From contig BFEA01000852.1 of assembly GCA_003427395.1 (NCBI GenBank), positions 359,248-423,247 on the forward strand: a stretch of DNA of 64,000 nt, read 5' to 3'. Of the stretch, positions 10,925-23,851 are shown piece by piece. The DNA is from Chara braunii. Lineage: Eukaryota > Streptophyta > Charophyceae > Charales > Characeae. The translations under genes were made by a program, and so were the position numbers. Numbering within the stretch: position 1 is the first letter of the stretch; the number at the start of each line of letters is the position of its first letter. The notes beneath the pieces were generated by a model that saw nothing but the letters and a program-made list of their open reading frames with translations, was not told where the DNA came from and ran no database searches.

Positions 10925-11944
10925 ATTTTTTTATGCATTAAAGTATATATTTACTTAGTTGTTTCTAACTTTATATCACGATGCCTATTTAGAGTTTTAT
11001 TAACAAAAATACACGCACAAATTTTATGATTCTACTTAGTTTTTTATAATTTTTCCAAATCTTACTTAGTTGTTTCCAACTTTATATCCCGAGGTGTATT
11101 ATTGGTTCCATTGGCGGAAATACTCTCCACGATTTTGAGATTTTACTTAGTCATTGGTAACTTTATATCCTGATGTGCATGTGAGGTTTAGTTAGTCAAA
11201 ATACGCCTTAGGATTTCAGGAGTCTACTTAGCTCTTTATAACTTTATATCCCAAGGTGTATTCATGGTTTTGTTACCCAAATTACACTTTGAGATTTCGA
11301 GATTCTACTTAGTTATTTATAGTTTTATATCCATAGGGGTATTCGAGGTTTCGTTGGCGAAAATACACTCTATGATTTTTTATTTTACTTAATCGTTAAA
11401 GTTTTATATCTCAAGGTGTATTTGGGGTCTCGTTAGCGGAAATATACTCCGGGATTTCATGATTTTACTTAATTATTATAGTTTTATACCACGAGGTGTA
11501 TTCAGGGATTTCATGATTTTATTTCGTCATTTATAGTTTTACATCCCAAGGTGTATTTGGGATTTCGTTAGCGAAAATACACTCAGGGATTTCATAATTT
11601 TACTTAATCATTTCTAATTTTAAATCTTGAGGTGTATTCAGGGTATTGTTAACAAAAATATACTTTAGGATTTTGAGATTCTAGTTAATAATTTATAGTC
11701 TTATAGAGGTTTAGTTAGGAAAAATACACTCTAGGATTTCAAGATTCCGTTTAGTTGTTCGTACTTTAATAACTTGTGGTGTATAGATGGTTTCGTTAGA
11801 GAAAAAATACGGATTTTCGGATTATACTTAGTCATTTATAGTTTTATGTTTCGAGGTATATTGGGGGTTTTGTTAGCGAAAACACACTTCACGGTTTAGG
11901 GATTTTGCTTAGTTATTTATAGTTTTATATCTCGAGGTGTATTC
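10925..11944. repeat. ~80-bp tandem satellite, block 1
   Basis: About 13 diverged units follow the pattern TTTTACTTAGT, ATTTATAGTTTTATATC, CGAGGTGTATTC, GGGTTTCGTTAGCGAAAA, TACACTC, GGGATTT. TTTATATC-type anchors at 11,083, 11,164, 11,244, 11,325, 11,403, 11,482 and 11,925 give a 79-83 bp period. Each unit contains TTTCG(TTAR)CGAAA, a short palindrome. The array stops inside a unit at 11,944 and resumes at 17,585, so the DNA between is an insertion. Confidence 0.85.
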
Positions 11945-13552
11945 CCAAGGGAGCCCCCGGTCTCGTCAGACATGACTTTTACATGACTTTTTCCCAAGGG
12001 AGCTGTTGTCGATCCGGTGGAGTGCACCAACCGCACCTTGCGAACCCCTACGGCAAGATAGGGGATACGAGGCACAACTTACCTTTGTCAAAGATGTTGT
12101 TACCATTATTGGATAGAGGTATCCTCGCCGAGCTACCGAACCATCTGCGAACGTTGCTCGGGTGCATCTGCAAAGGTGGGTCAACCAATGACATTTTTGT
12201 TTACTTTAGTGCAGGGCCCACTCGAGGTCGAACTCCTCAATCGGACTCGTATGTGAAATGTCGCTTTGGGGGTTGATCCCCCAAGCGAGGCTCTGCGTCG
12301 GTCAACTAGGGCGGTTCTTTTAACCACGAGATACAATTCATATAAACAAAATAAAACTTTATACGTAAATCGCTTCAATTTTGTTTTACATTTGACCCAT
12401 AACTTTTGATAACAAAATTAAGTGGATGTCGCGCACGAGACTTTAAATAAATATCGAGACGACGTAGGGTTTGTCATACTGATTAGCCATGCATGAATAC
12501 GCAAACAGTCATAAGGATAACGTACTGTGCGCTGCCCATGACCGAGCAAACCTCAATAGTTTAGAGGATCAGCTTCGACACTCAAGTGTCGGCTGACATG
12601 CGTATTGAGAGATCAATCTTTTGACGCTAGACAATCGTGAGTGGGATTACAAAACCTTTCAATTTTTGCATCTTGCACGTATGAGCAGTAGATGGGCTTC
12701 GACCCTTTCTGACAGCGGGACGTCTCTGACCCTTAAAGCGGGTCTCCATTTTCATGGGTCTGGAAACAGGTCAAGGGGTTTGACTTTAACAGCCGCCACG
12801 GACCTCACCGTCCAACTGCAAAAATAAAAAAGAGAAAAAATTAAAAAATTACTTGTTTTTTTTTTCTGTATACGAATTTGCTCTATCTTTACGTATGGTC
12901 AAAGCAAACCGTTAAAATACACAAAGTATAATTATAATGAGGTTATAGAATATGAGACGATCACTCTCACAATCACAGTCCGTCTTCCTTTTAAATATAC
13001 AAATGATCATAGACAAGTTAAATCCGGAATTCAACTCATAAAACATATCTGCAATCACACCAAAAATTCAACATTAACAAACCACGATCTACACGGGGTC
13101 AACTTCAACCACTCATTGCACTCATAGCCCTTGGCTTATTCACACAGGCCCCAACCTTTGTCCAACCTTCTACAAAAAAAAACACATCCATTTTTAAATA
13201 CTAATTAATAAAAGTTAAAGAAAAAAATCAAATAAACATTCCAACGCACAGCGGCAAAGGTTTTAGGTTGAGTTGTCAGTGAGTTGAAATTGAATCGTAA
13301 ACCGACCTGTTATAAAAAATAATAAAAAACGATCTTTGTAGGATCGAACTGAAATTAGTCAGATCTTGAATCGAAATTACCAAAGAAGACATGTTACACA
13401 ACACGGACCAATTCTCAAAACTAACTTTAAGTGTATGAACAATAAACCCATATCACATCTCACTTCAAGTGCATGAAAAGTTTGATAGCATCTCCCCTAT
13501 ACAAGACAAATTGTTAAAGTTTTTCTACAAAATATAATCTAACCCCTTAAAA

Positions 13553-14100
13553 CTAGAAAAACTTCGGCAACATTTTTTTTTGTTTTTTCATAGTTTATAC
13601 TGAGCTAGATAAGAGATGAAGGAAACGATTTTGACTTTATATAGTCAAATTTTGTTGAACTCTTTGATTTAGTAAAAAACTTGGCGACATTCTCTCTAGA
13701 GAAGTAGACTTCCTAAATTTATACTAAGCTAGATATGAACTCGGAGACAAATCTTGAAATTTTCTAAGACAAAATTCATGTAACTTTTTAACCTTATAGA
13801 ATTTTCAGCAAACACTCCCTCGAGAAAAAGTACCTTTCCAAAATTTGTAAAAAACTGCATATCATTTTTAAAAAACAATTGACTTCACAAAGTCAAATTT
13901 TGTCTGACTCTCCGATTTATAAAATAATTGGGCAACATTTTTCCTATAAAATTATATTTCTCATATTTTTACTTACTCAGATAAAAAACTCATACAAAAT
14001 CCAAACTTGTAAAAACAAAAAAATGACTAACTCATTGAATTTACAAAAACATTGGCAGCACTCCCCCTAGTGAAAGTGTCTTTCCAAAATTTATACAAAG
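13553..14100. repeat. Five ~120-bp units with mini-hairpins (copy B)
   Basis: Units begin at about 13,557, 13,676, 13,798, 13,921 and 14,045, matching the five units of copy A in order and spacing. CTCTCTAGAGAAG at the second unit and CCCCCTAGTGAAAG at the last show the same kind of small hairpin. Confidence 0.6.
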
Positions 14101-14345
14101 TTAAATACGAAAATTAAATCTCAACTATAAAAAGTATAAATTTGACAAACTCTTATAGCTCGAGCACGTGATGAACATCTACAACAACTTCCTATTAGAA
14201 GATTACTCAGACTAGACTTACAATCAAGTAGAGACATGTAACAAAAGTAAGTCTCTCACTAAATTTCCAAGTTTTTTTCACATACAAGTAGTTGGTTTAA
14301 CTATAAGGTGGTAAACTCTTCATTCCAACTTACATTGAGCATTGA

Positions 14346-15175
14346 GTTAGAACATTATCTTTAAAATAATGCCTAACCATTTGTCATAGTTATACATAAA
14401 CAGGTAACATAACTACTTTTCTCTTCATTGGGCATATGACTAGACCATTCGTCTTAGAAACAACGTATAATCAACCATAAATTGTTTAATAGCTAAGTTA
14501 TATATCTCTCTCTGAGCTTAATGTTCAGTGAGGGCAGATGACTGAGTCATTCATCTTATAAACAATGCTCAGTTGACAAATGTTACCTTCAGTTATAATT
14601 CCTAATTATACATTTTTATTTGTAATAACGCTATAAGAGACCATTTATCTTATAAACGATATTCGGTTAACCTTATTTGCTTAGACATACTTATATAAAT
14701 AGTTATTATATAAAATTGTATCCTCATTTCTCATTAAGTGTGTTTGACCTCGGACTAACCATTAATCTTATAAACAATGCTCAAGCTTTTGGCATTAACC
14801 TCCCTCAGAAAAAAATATCCAAAAAGTTGAGTTAATCATATTAGAAACAATGTTCAACCATTTTTTTTATTAATATATATATATATCATGGACTATTAAT
14901 CTTAGAAACAATGTCAATAGTCTGTTAAAAAAACACAAAAAATATAGTAGTGGTCACCATTCATTTTTAAAATAATGAATAACCCTAGAAGCAATAAAAC
15001 CTCAAATAAACAATAACCAAACCATTCATCTTAGAAACAATGCCCGGTTGTGGAGAAAACCTGTTTACGAGACATAGCAACCAAACTATTCATCTTATAA
15101 ACAAAGTTTGGTCGTTCAGAAAACAAAATAAATAAAGTGATCAAACCATTCATCTTATAAACAATGTTGGATACC
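14346..15175. repeat. Hairpin array of copy B with its own loop consensus
   Basis: About ten units carry the loop (C)ATTCATCTTATAAACAAT instead of the copy A loop. Several retain paired stems: GTTAG/CTAAC (14,346-14,377), ACTGAGT/GCTCAGT (14,541-14,573, one T-G pair), GACTATT/AATAGTC (14,891-14,922) and ACCAAACT/AGTTTGGT (15,080-15,112). Others have decayed, for example 15,010-15,050. The same architecture with a different loop family in each copy suggests concerted evolution inside each array. Confidence 0.65.
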
Positions 15176-16219
15176 TTAAAGACCTAGTCAAACTCAAGTA
15201 AAACCGCATTCCTCCCTCCTTCGCCTAGTTCATCAATCTTTGTTTGGATTCAAATAACAAAAGTTGATAAAGTTCACTCATGCATTTCCTTTACTTAATC
15301 TAATTTAGTTACGAAATAGAAGCAAACTCCATATGGATACGCACATACATAGCAATCAGTGTATAAAAAGGTATACTGATAGGATATTACTGGGTTCACA
15401 CAGGACAATTTTATGCCTCCATAACTCCTTCTGAGTTTCTACAGAGCTCTCACAAACGGTAGGGCAACCTCTCATAAAGTAAATACGTAATTAGCGTACA
15501 AACAGAGCAATGCATGACTTCAAACCGACATGCACGACAAAACAATGAGCAATATACACCAAACAGATAACAAGACAATAGACAAGCATCCCCGACCGCG
15601 ACTTGTTATGAAACATAAACATGAAGCTCGAATATGACCCGACTGGTTTCGCCTAGCCACCTACTAAGACTCTTTAGGGGTCTTACAAAGTCGGTTGATG
15701 GACCATTTAAATACTAGGATATATATATCTAAGAGTGAATAAGGAAGACCGTCAACATGCCTCTTCAACGAACTGACCGACATTCAACAAAGTGTCGCCA
15801 CAATTCCCAACACAAAAAACGAAAGATCAAATCCCAAGGAACTAACATCTAACAACAAGCACAAACCTTTCATCCCACGTTTCCTAGCAGAGCAAGGGCA
15901 CAAAATCAAGTCACCCGCCAAAAACCTAGTATTGTGTACCTCAAGGCTCAATCACATCAGAAATTCAGAAGTTACCGATACACGTTCCGTGTACAACAGA
16001 TCTAATGATCGAACCCTGCGTGAGAAAGAATCGAGGCCAGACCTAAACACTGAACACCTAACAACAACCTCATTCAAAACCCCAAAAATTACCACGGACC
16101 ACATATCGTCTATCATAAAATTCACACAATCATACCAAAGTGCAAAAAGAAAAAAAAAAACGAAGCTGAAAATTTCCCTAATACGGAGGCCCCAAAATCT
16201 CATTATGTTCCTCAGTAGA

Positions 16220-17360
16220 TGATCCCACTTAGTCAAAATGGGTAACCAATCAGTCCACAGCTCACCAAACTTCCTGGAGAAGTTCGACAATGCATAATCG
16301 AAGAGGTCGTTATGATACCCTTTCATCCACAATTCACATTTGAGTGCGAATAGGAACGAAATCACCATTTATTCAATCGACGAATACGCCTTAGCCTGGT
16401 TTAGAAAGGAAGAGACCACATCCATTTTTTCCTTACGACTAGTGAATGATCAAAAGTCATGGATGCATTGGAACTTGCATTTCTTATTCACGTTTCCTCT
16501 CTGGTTCTTCATCATCGGAAAACAAAGCGCACTAATATTGTCACCGAAGATCTTCAGGACACAACCAATAAAATCTTAGCAATTGCCCACGCTTGTCATT
16601 TCCAGTACCAACTTATTATCGTAGCATTGACTAAAGCGGTCAATCAGTCAAAATGCCTTCTCCAACGAACACCTGTCACCAGACTTGCAAACAACAAATA
16701 CAGAAACGTCATCAACTAATCTAAAGCTGCAAAATAATATGTCACTAGACTTGCAAACAACAAATACCGAAACATCATCAACTAATCTAAAGATGCGAAA
16801 TAATCTCTTATCAACACCCAAAGTGGACAAAAGACGAACTCATTGAATGCTCACAATAAGCACACGAAAACCAGGTTTGAATACCCATAGGAATACCCAC
16901 ATCATGGCACATAAGACGACCAACAACCCTTACGTATGTATGTGTATGACTTAATTAAAAGGAAACAAAGCAACCACCAAATTCATAAGAATACACTTCC
17001 AACCTATTTCAATCTTCCCTGTTAGCAATTTTGCTCCCTTACCTTGCTTGTCTACCCGCACGACATACACATTTTTTTTTCTTTTTCGGAAGTTAACTGC
17101 CTAAGACAATGCACGTAAGATAAAATGATGTGGAAGGTTGGAAAACATCTCCTTGATATCGAAGGAAGCACCTACAAGCACGTCACAAAAAGTCAACCCC
17201 CAATTAACATCCTTGATACCGACCAATGGACAATCAACACTTCAAAGAATAAATTACCTTGGGCTGGAAGATTCCACAACAATGCATTCAAAGATCGAGA
17301 TGCAATCCTTCCACCAGCAGCCGGGCACTCGGGATAAGAAGGACAAATAGGTATCGAACA
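16220..17360 (-). pseudogene. Decayed Penelope-like reverse transcriptase
   Basis: Reading the minus strand in shifting frames recovers the RT motif order. A fingers segment resembling PICPSYPE..A..R (about 17,321-17,360) is followed by motif A, SFDIKEMFSNLPH (about 17,125-17,166), motif B, VGIPMG (about 16,880-16,900), and motif C, RLVDDVSVFV (16,696-16,722). The order and spacing match the complete PLE RT at 24.8-26.7 kb and the remnant at 61-62 kb. Motif C is present twice in an in-frame 66-bp tandem duplication (VDD codons at 16,708-16,716 and 16,774-16,782). Stops and frameshifts make it non-functional. The terminal parts, GIY-YIG nuclease and zinc-knuckle ORF were not found next to it. 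It lies between copy B and the resumed satellite. Confidence 0.75.
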
Positions 17361-17584
17361 TGAGACGTCTTTATGCTTAGGTATACACTAAGCATCACCG
17401 AACTTTTCCGACTTCTCTCATTATCCCACCTATTGCAGGTCAGCTCAAACGTAGTATTTTTTACATTTTTCCAGTACAACACAGTTCTCTTCATCGCACA
17501 TTCTAAAAAAAGGATTGTCAAGGAAAAGCATCCTCATTCCTTTTTCATAAATCAAAGGGCAACAAACATACGTAACGCCCACAT

Positions 17585-19719
<2,135 letters not shown>

Positions 19720-19762
<43 letters not shown>
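19720..19762. repeat. (TA)n microsatellite
   Basis: TA repeats immediately follow the right terminus of the hAT-like element and are followed by satellite sequence. It is the right-hand part of the target tract. Confidence 0.9.
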
Positions 19763-19765
<3 letters not shown>

Positions 19766-19889
19766 AATTTCATAATTTTACCTAGTCCTTTCGAACTTTA
19801 GATCTCGAGATGTTGGTGAATTCGTTAGCAAAAATATACTATGGGATTTCAATTTTTTTTTTAGTTATTTCTAACTTTATATCCCTAGG
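19763..19889. repeat. ~80-bp satellite, block 3
   Basis: One and a half units of the satellite lie between two hAT-like insertions. The last eight bases, TCCCTAGG, resemble TCCCCAGC after the next element and are probably its diverged target duplication. Confidence 0.75.
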
Positions 19890-19990
19890 CAGGGTTGCCG
19901 ACGTTCGGGACGGGCCGAACACCTGAACGCGAACGCCCGAATGTTTGGGACCCCCTCTCAACACGTTCGGACGTTCGGCCGAACGCGGAA

Positions 19991-20034
<44 letters not shown>

Positions 20035-20677
20035 AAATCCAAAAATTCTGAAAAATAAATATGTCATGCAAAAGAATAAACTAAACAACATTTGGCTCAA
20101 CAATACATAAAAATTTCTTACCAAATTTGAAATAAAAATCAAATACGAATAAATAAATAATATTAATGAAAATAAGAAAAAATAAAACGAGAATGAAATT
20201 ATTGCGTGGGCGAGCAAGTTTTTGACACCGCCATCTTTGGCGATTTTTAATTTATTTTTGGCTTTGTCAAATGCAATGAAACTTTATATATATGTATCTT
20301 ACATAATAGAGAACCTACAAATAAAGTTTGAAAAAATAATAATTTTTTTGAGGCCCCGAAATAAAGGGAAAACAAAACGTGAAAAAAAAAAAAAAAAACA
20401 AATTAGTAAGTGTGAAAGCATGTTTTGACACCACCATCTTTGTCGATTTTCATTATTGTTTGGCTCCACAGAATGACTTCAAAATTGAGAGACAGGTAAC
20501 TTACATAACAGAGAACTCACAAAAAAACAATCAAAAACAAATAATAATGTCTAGGTACCAGACTAATTTTTTACGGGGTCCGAACCCCTTCGTGTTCGGG
20601 CCCTGTACGGGGAGCCGAACGCCCGAACGTTCGGGGATCAGCTTAGGGGCCTCCGTACGTCCGGCTTGACAACTTTG
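19890..20677. mobile_element. hAT-like non-autonomous element, second subfamily (788 bp)
   Basis: The left end is CAGGGTTGCCGACGTTCGGG and the right end read inward is CAAAGTTGTCAAGCCGGACG. An 8-bp flank of TCCCTAGG (19,882-19,889) faces TCCCCAGC (20,678-20,685), 6 of 8 identical, as expected for an old hAT insertion. After a GC-rich head rich in CGAACG words and a poly-A tract of about 44 bases it contains two CGCCATCTTTG-type units in one orientation, so it resembles the right arm of the 18,300 element. No transposase is present. It splits the satellite. Confidence 0.7.
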
Positions 20678-20788
20678 TCCCCAGCTATACACAGGGTTTC
20701 ATTAGTGAAAATAAACTCGGGGATTTCGGGATTTTACTTGGACGTTTTTAGCTTTACATCCTGGCATGTGTATTAAGTATTTCGTTAA
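20678..20788. repeat. ~80-bp satellite, block 4
   Basis: One unit of the satellite ends with ATTTCGTTAA (20,779-20,788), directly before the PLE. The same 10 bases stand at 27,028-27,037 just after the PLE pair. Confidence 0.8.
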
Positions 20789-20817
20789 AGCAAGCAGGGC
20801 AGAGAGTTGCGAGAGCC

Positions 20818-21765
20818 TTGAATGGCATGATAGCCCTGCTACCTCCGTCTGATCATTTTTATATGAAATCGACGGGAGGGCTGAAAAGGAGAGTGGAAGA
20901 GATTACTAGATGGGCACAGGCGAAAGGGGAAGGAAGGACGATAAAAAGGCTGTCATTTGATGTTAAGGAAATGTTCAATGAGTTACCACACGCATCGATA
21001 CTAAAAGTCGTCGAGTGGCTAAGAGGAAGGATGAAGAAGAAAAAAAGTAAAGGGGTGTATGTGAAAAAGAAGGGAAAGGGGGTATCGTTTGCAAATCAAA
21101 GGGATAAGGATTGGCTGTTTGTGAGTATGGATCAGGTGATGGATTACGTAAAATATGAGTTAGCTAATACTTTTTTGATGGCGGCCGGTAGACTGATCAG
21201 ACAGGTCAAGGGGGTACCCATGGGAAAAAGCAGCAGTCACCCCTTGGCCTGCTTGTTATGCATCTATAACGAGGCATGCCTTTTGGAGTCACTAGGGAGG
21301 GACAGGGGTTTGATTCGAGGGGTGAGGTTGGTCGATGACCTGTCAGTGTTTGTGTGGGAGGATAGGACAAATAGAGGGAAACATAGAGCGACAGAGGTGG
21401 TGGAAAAGGTTGCGAGGATTTACGATGTGAACCTGCAGCTAAAAAGGACAGATGATGGGAGGGGGGCCTGGACCTTTCTAGGATGTGATCTGAGAATCTC
21501 GAAGGAGCCGAAAGGAAAAAACGAGGAAGATATGTGGACAGAAGAGTACTCGTATAGGTCCATGCAGAGTTTCGGGTCGTACTCTGATAATAAGCAGAAA
21601 AAGGGCGTGATAAACAGCGCACTAGCCCGAATTCGGGCCTGCACGTCAACAACAGAGCTGGCAGAAGTACCCCTTCTTTCGCTAAGTAGGGAGCTCAGGC
21701 TGTTGGACTATCCGGGAAAATCTTTTACTGAAGTGTTGGGACGGTTTGTTGGGACGATTCGTTAG
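20818..21765 (+). CDS. PLE reverse transcriptase C-terminal two-thirds, open frame (5'-truncated)
   Basis: The open 315-codon frame carries RT motifs in order: A, LSFDVKEMFNEL (about residues 45-56); B, VKGVPMGKSSS (about 129-139); C, RLVDDLSVFV (about 170-179); and the motif D/E region NLQLKRTDDG then WTFLGCDL (about 205-226). The xxDD box is VDD, as in Penelope-like RTs, not YxDD as in Ty3/gypsy. The first ATG at 20,818 is internal to the original protein: in the downstream copy the frame extends far upstream through the fingers and the GIY-YIG domain. The C-terminus ends early (..FVGTIR) because of a ~13-bp insertion relative to the downstream copy, and about seven residues after SKEP are missing. 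It is a fragment with no evident promoter, so expression is doubtful. Confidence 0.85.
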   Translation: MNGMIALLPPSDHFYMKSTGGLKRRVEEITRWAQAKGEGRTIKRLSFDVKEMFNELPHASILKVVEWLRGRMKKKKSKGVYVKKKGKGVSFANQRDKDWLFVSMDQVMDYVKYELANTFLMAAGRLIRQVKGVPMGKSSSHPLACLLCIYNEACLLESLGRDRGLIRGVRLVDDLSVFVWEDRTNRGKHRATEVVEKVARIYDVNLQLKRTDDGRGAWTFLGCDLRISKEPKGKNEEDMWTEEYSYRSMQSFGSYSDNKQKKGVINSALARIRACTSTTELAEVPLLSLSRELRLLDYPGKSFTEVLGRFVGTIR

Positions 21766-21885
21766 GACGAAGGCGCCGGATTGGGACAAGTTCAGACAAG
21801 TTTAGACTTAGGCTAGTATAGGTCTGACGGCGTCAGCGGTATTTAACGGTTGACCGCCGTCCCTTTCACCAAGGAGGGATGCCTA

Positions 21886-21929
21886 CCCCTGATGATACCG
21901 GCATCTGGCGCCGGTTGAAACGCATAGGG
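21886..21929 (+). ncRNA. Hammerhead-ribozyme-like motif in upstream PLE copy
   Basis: Core pieces occur in type-I hammerhead order: CCC (21,886-21,888), CTGATGA (21,889-21,895), stem II ACCGG/CCGGT with a 9-base loop (21,897-21,915), GAAA (21,917-21,920), a minimal helix III, then ATA just before GGG (21,927-21,929), which can pair with CCC as the start of stem I. PLEs are known to carry such type-I hammerheads with very short helix III in their pLTRs. The closing pair of stem II would be U-U, which is unusual, and the outer part of stem I is not clear. I therefore call it likely but not proven. Confidence 0.55.
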
Positions 21930-22366
21930 AATAGCCAGACACGCTAGCATGGGATTGGAGCTCGGGTATTAACGACGATCTGCGCAAGGGTGCAAGGGGA
22001 TGGTTGTGTTGAAATGTTGGCGGTGGTGTGCTTAACGATTCTTTCTAAGATATTCTGGCCCCTCTTGGGCTGCATGCCTGCGAAGAACGTATCTCGGTGT
22101 GTATATGCATGACGGTGTGTGTAACCTTCCAAGCTTCGGCGACGCTCTGCGTTCGCCCTCTTTTCCATCTGTTCAAAGACGCTGTAACCTGTCGAGGGAG
22201 CCGCTCGTATATGGTGACAGCGAAGGCTAGACTTCTTAGGTTTCGCAGACGAAGGGTAAGGAGTAAGCCATAGCGTCTCAAGTTGGTAACCGCGAGGACC
22301 AAATTCGTCGACTGGAATCGCGCTAACGATCATAGGAGGTAAGGACAAGAGGGAGGGCGTCATACT

Positions 22367-23838
22367 ATGGACCAAAATAATCAAGGGAATAGTAACAATT
22401 AGGGTGGGGGAGGAGGAAATTGGGGACCGCCTGGATAGGGAGGGAATGGGGGAAACGGGAATGGAAACGGGAACGGGTGGGGAGGGGGCTGGAATAATGG
22501 CCCGCTAGGTGGATGGAATGGTGGAGGGCAGGGTTAAAACGGGAACGGGTGGGGAGGGGGCTGGAATAATGGCCCGCTAAGTGGATGGAATGGCCCAGAG
22601 GTGGAGGATGGAATGGAAGTGGGCCGGGATGGAATGATGGGGGAGCAGGCTGGAATGGAGGAGGGCCAGGTGGTGGAAACTGGGGTGGAGGAGGTGGGCG
22701 GAGAAATGTCAAATGCTATAATTGTGGTCAATGCGGGAATTACTCCAGGGATTGTATGATGCCGAGACAAGGGGGCGGGGGTGGGTATCAACAGGGAAAT
22801 GGTCAACCGCAAGGCGGCGCGCCGGGTCAAGGTTGGAACGGAGCAGGGAGTGGAAGTGTGGCAACAGGTAATGAAGGAGGTGGAGGTGCGTCGGCACTGG
22901 TGGTTAAATTAAGTACGGAACTGGAGGAGTCTTTTGGCGCGATGGCCTCTTTTTTTAAGCTATCTCTGGAGGAAAAAGCGAAGGCGAACGCCGCGAAGAA
23001 AGAGGAGGAGGAAAGATTGAAGAGAGAGGAGTTTGAAAGGGTAGCAAAGGAGGAAGCGAAGCGGATCGAACTTGAGAAGAAGGGTGAAGAGGAAAAAAAG
23101 GAAGCTGATAGGAATTGGAGTATCAGAAAGTTATTTAGCGAGCAACCTGTGTTCCTGAGGAAGGAAGTGAAATCGGCGGTCAACGAGGAGCTCCACGAGA
23201 TGGTGAAGCAAGAAGGTAAGAAATTAATGAAGGAAGGTGGGGGCGATGAGTAGGAGGAGGAGGATGGAGAGGAGGAGGAGGAAGACGAAGAGGAAGAGGA
23301 GGAGGAGGAGAGGGTTTGTCGACGAAGGAAAAGGGCTATAGTTCCGCCAGGCGCGAACAGGTTGAGCTCACTGGCGGAAACTCCGCTGAAAGCGGCCAGG
23401 GGGACTAGTTCAAGGCAGCCGGTATTCGTCGAGGCTTCTCCGGGGGAAGAAGGAAGGAAAGCGAGGGGCCGACCAAAGAAGAAGGAAGTGCCGAGTTTGG
23501 AATTGGATCCGTGGAACGGAGTGCCGTGCTCGACGGATTACAGAAGCAGAACGAGCTATAAGGTAGCAGTAGCCAAGTTCGTGTCGAGGAAGCTGGTTCC
23601 AGAGGTAAAAATGATGTGTAGAAGGAAGGGAATTACCTGGAGAGGGAAGAAGGACGAGGCAGTTGAAGAGTTGACCGAGTTGCGCGTCATGCATAGCGTA
23701 TTCGAACCGGCTCCTGCCACGGGCATGGAGGTACGAGGTTCAAGGGAACCCAGCTGCGTCTCTTCCGTCCGGGCCGGCCCGACAGATAGGGTCGGTGATA
23801 CGGTTGAGCAGAGTGAACAAGGAGGAGGAAGTGAATAG
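22367..23838 (+). pseudogene. PLE ORF1: Gly/Asn/Trp-rich, zinc knuckle, coiled coil, SAP-like tail
   Basis: The ATG at 22,367 opens a Gly-Asn-Trp-rich head interrupted by TAG (22,400), TAG (22,436) and TAA (22,535), each one C-to-T change from CAG or CAA. A 72-bp tandem duplication lies at about 22,467-22,610, and a frameshift near 22,592 leads into the frame used to the end. There follow a retroviral-type knuckle, CYNCGQCGNYSRDC, in which the usual His is Asn; a Lys/Glu-rich probable coiled coil (about 22,905-23,215); a TAG at 23,251; a run of acidic residues (23,254-23,310); a basic ARGRPKKK AT-hook-like stretch; and a tail with VPEVKMMCRRKGI..GKKDE that resembles a SAP-type helix-extended-helix. 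A nucleic-acid-binding gag-like role is inferred. The protein is not produced intact here. Confidence 0.65.
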
Positions 23839-23851
23839 GGATAGAGCGTGA

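Larger units (their letters stand above)
11945..15490. repeat. Large dispersed non-coding repeat, copy B
   Basis: This copy is collinear with copy A (1-3,480) over about 3.3 kb but strongly diverged and more AT-rich. It includes the short palindrome (12,576-12,591), five ~118-bp units and the hairpin array. It interrupts the satellite at 11,944, which places the insertion after the satellite had expanded. CCCAAGGGAGC occurs twice near its left end (about 11,944 and 11,993). No coding region survives. Confidence 0.7.
20787..22170 (+). mobile_element. Penelope-like element, 5'-truncated copy (upstream pLTR)
   Basis: From AAAGCAAGCAGGGCAGAGAG to CTTTTCCATCT this copy is about 90% or more identical by eye to 25,630-27,020 of the following full-length copy. 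It starts abruptly inside the RT gene, the usual 5' truncation of a retroelement, and runs head-to-tail into the 5' leader of the full copy at 22,171. A partial copy in front of a full copy is the classic PLE arrangement that creates pseudo-LTRs. Confidence 0.85.

Noticed and set aside
20818-21765. Group II intron or telomerase-type RT
   Set aside because: The motifs, the DKG-like N-terminal signature in the linked copy, the GIY-YIG partner and the tandem structure fit Penelope-like elements; no maturase or TERT-specific domains.
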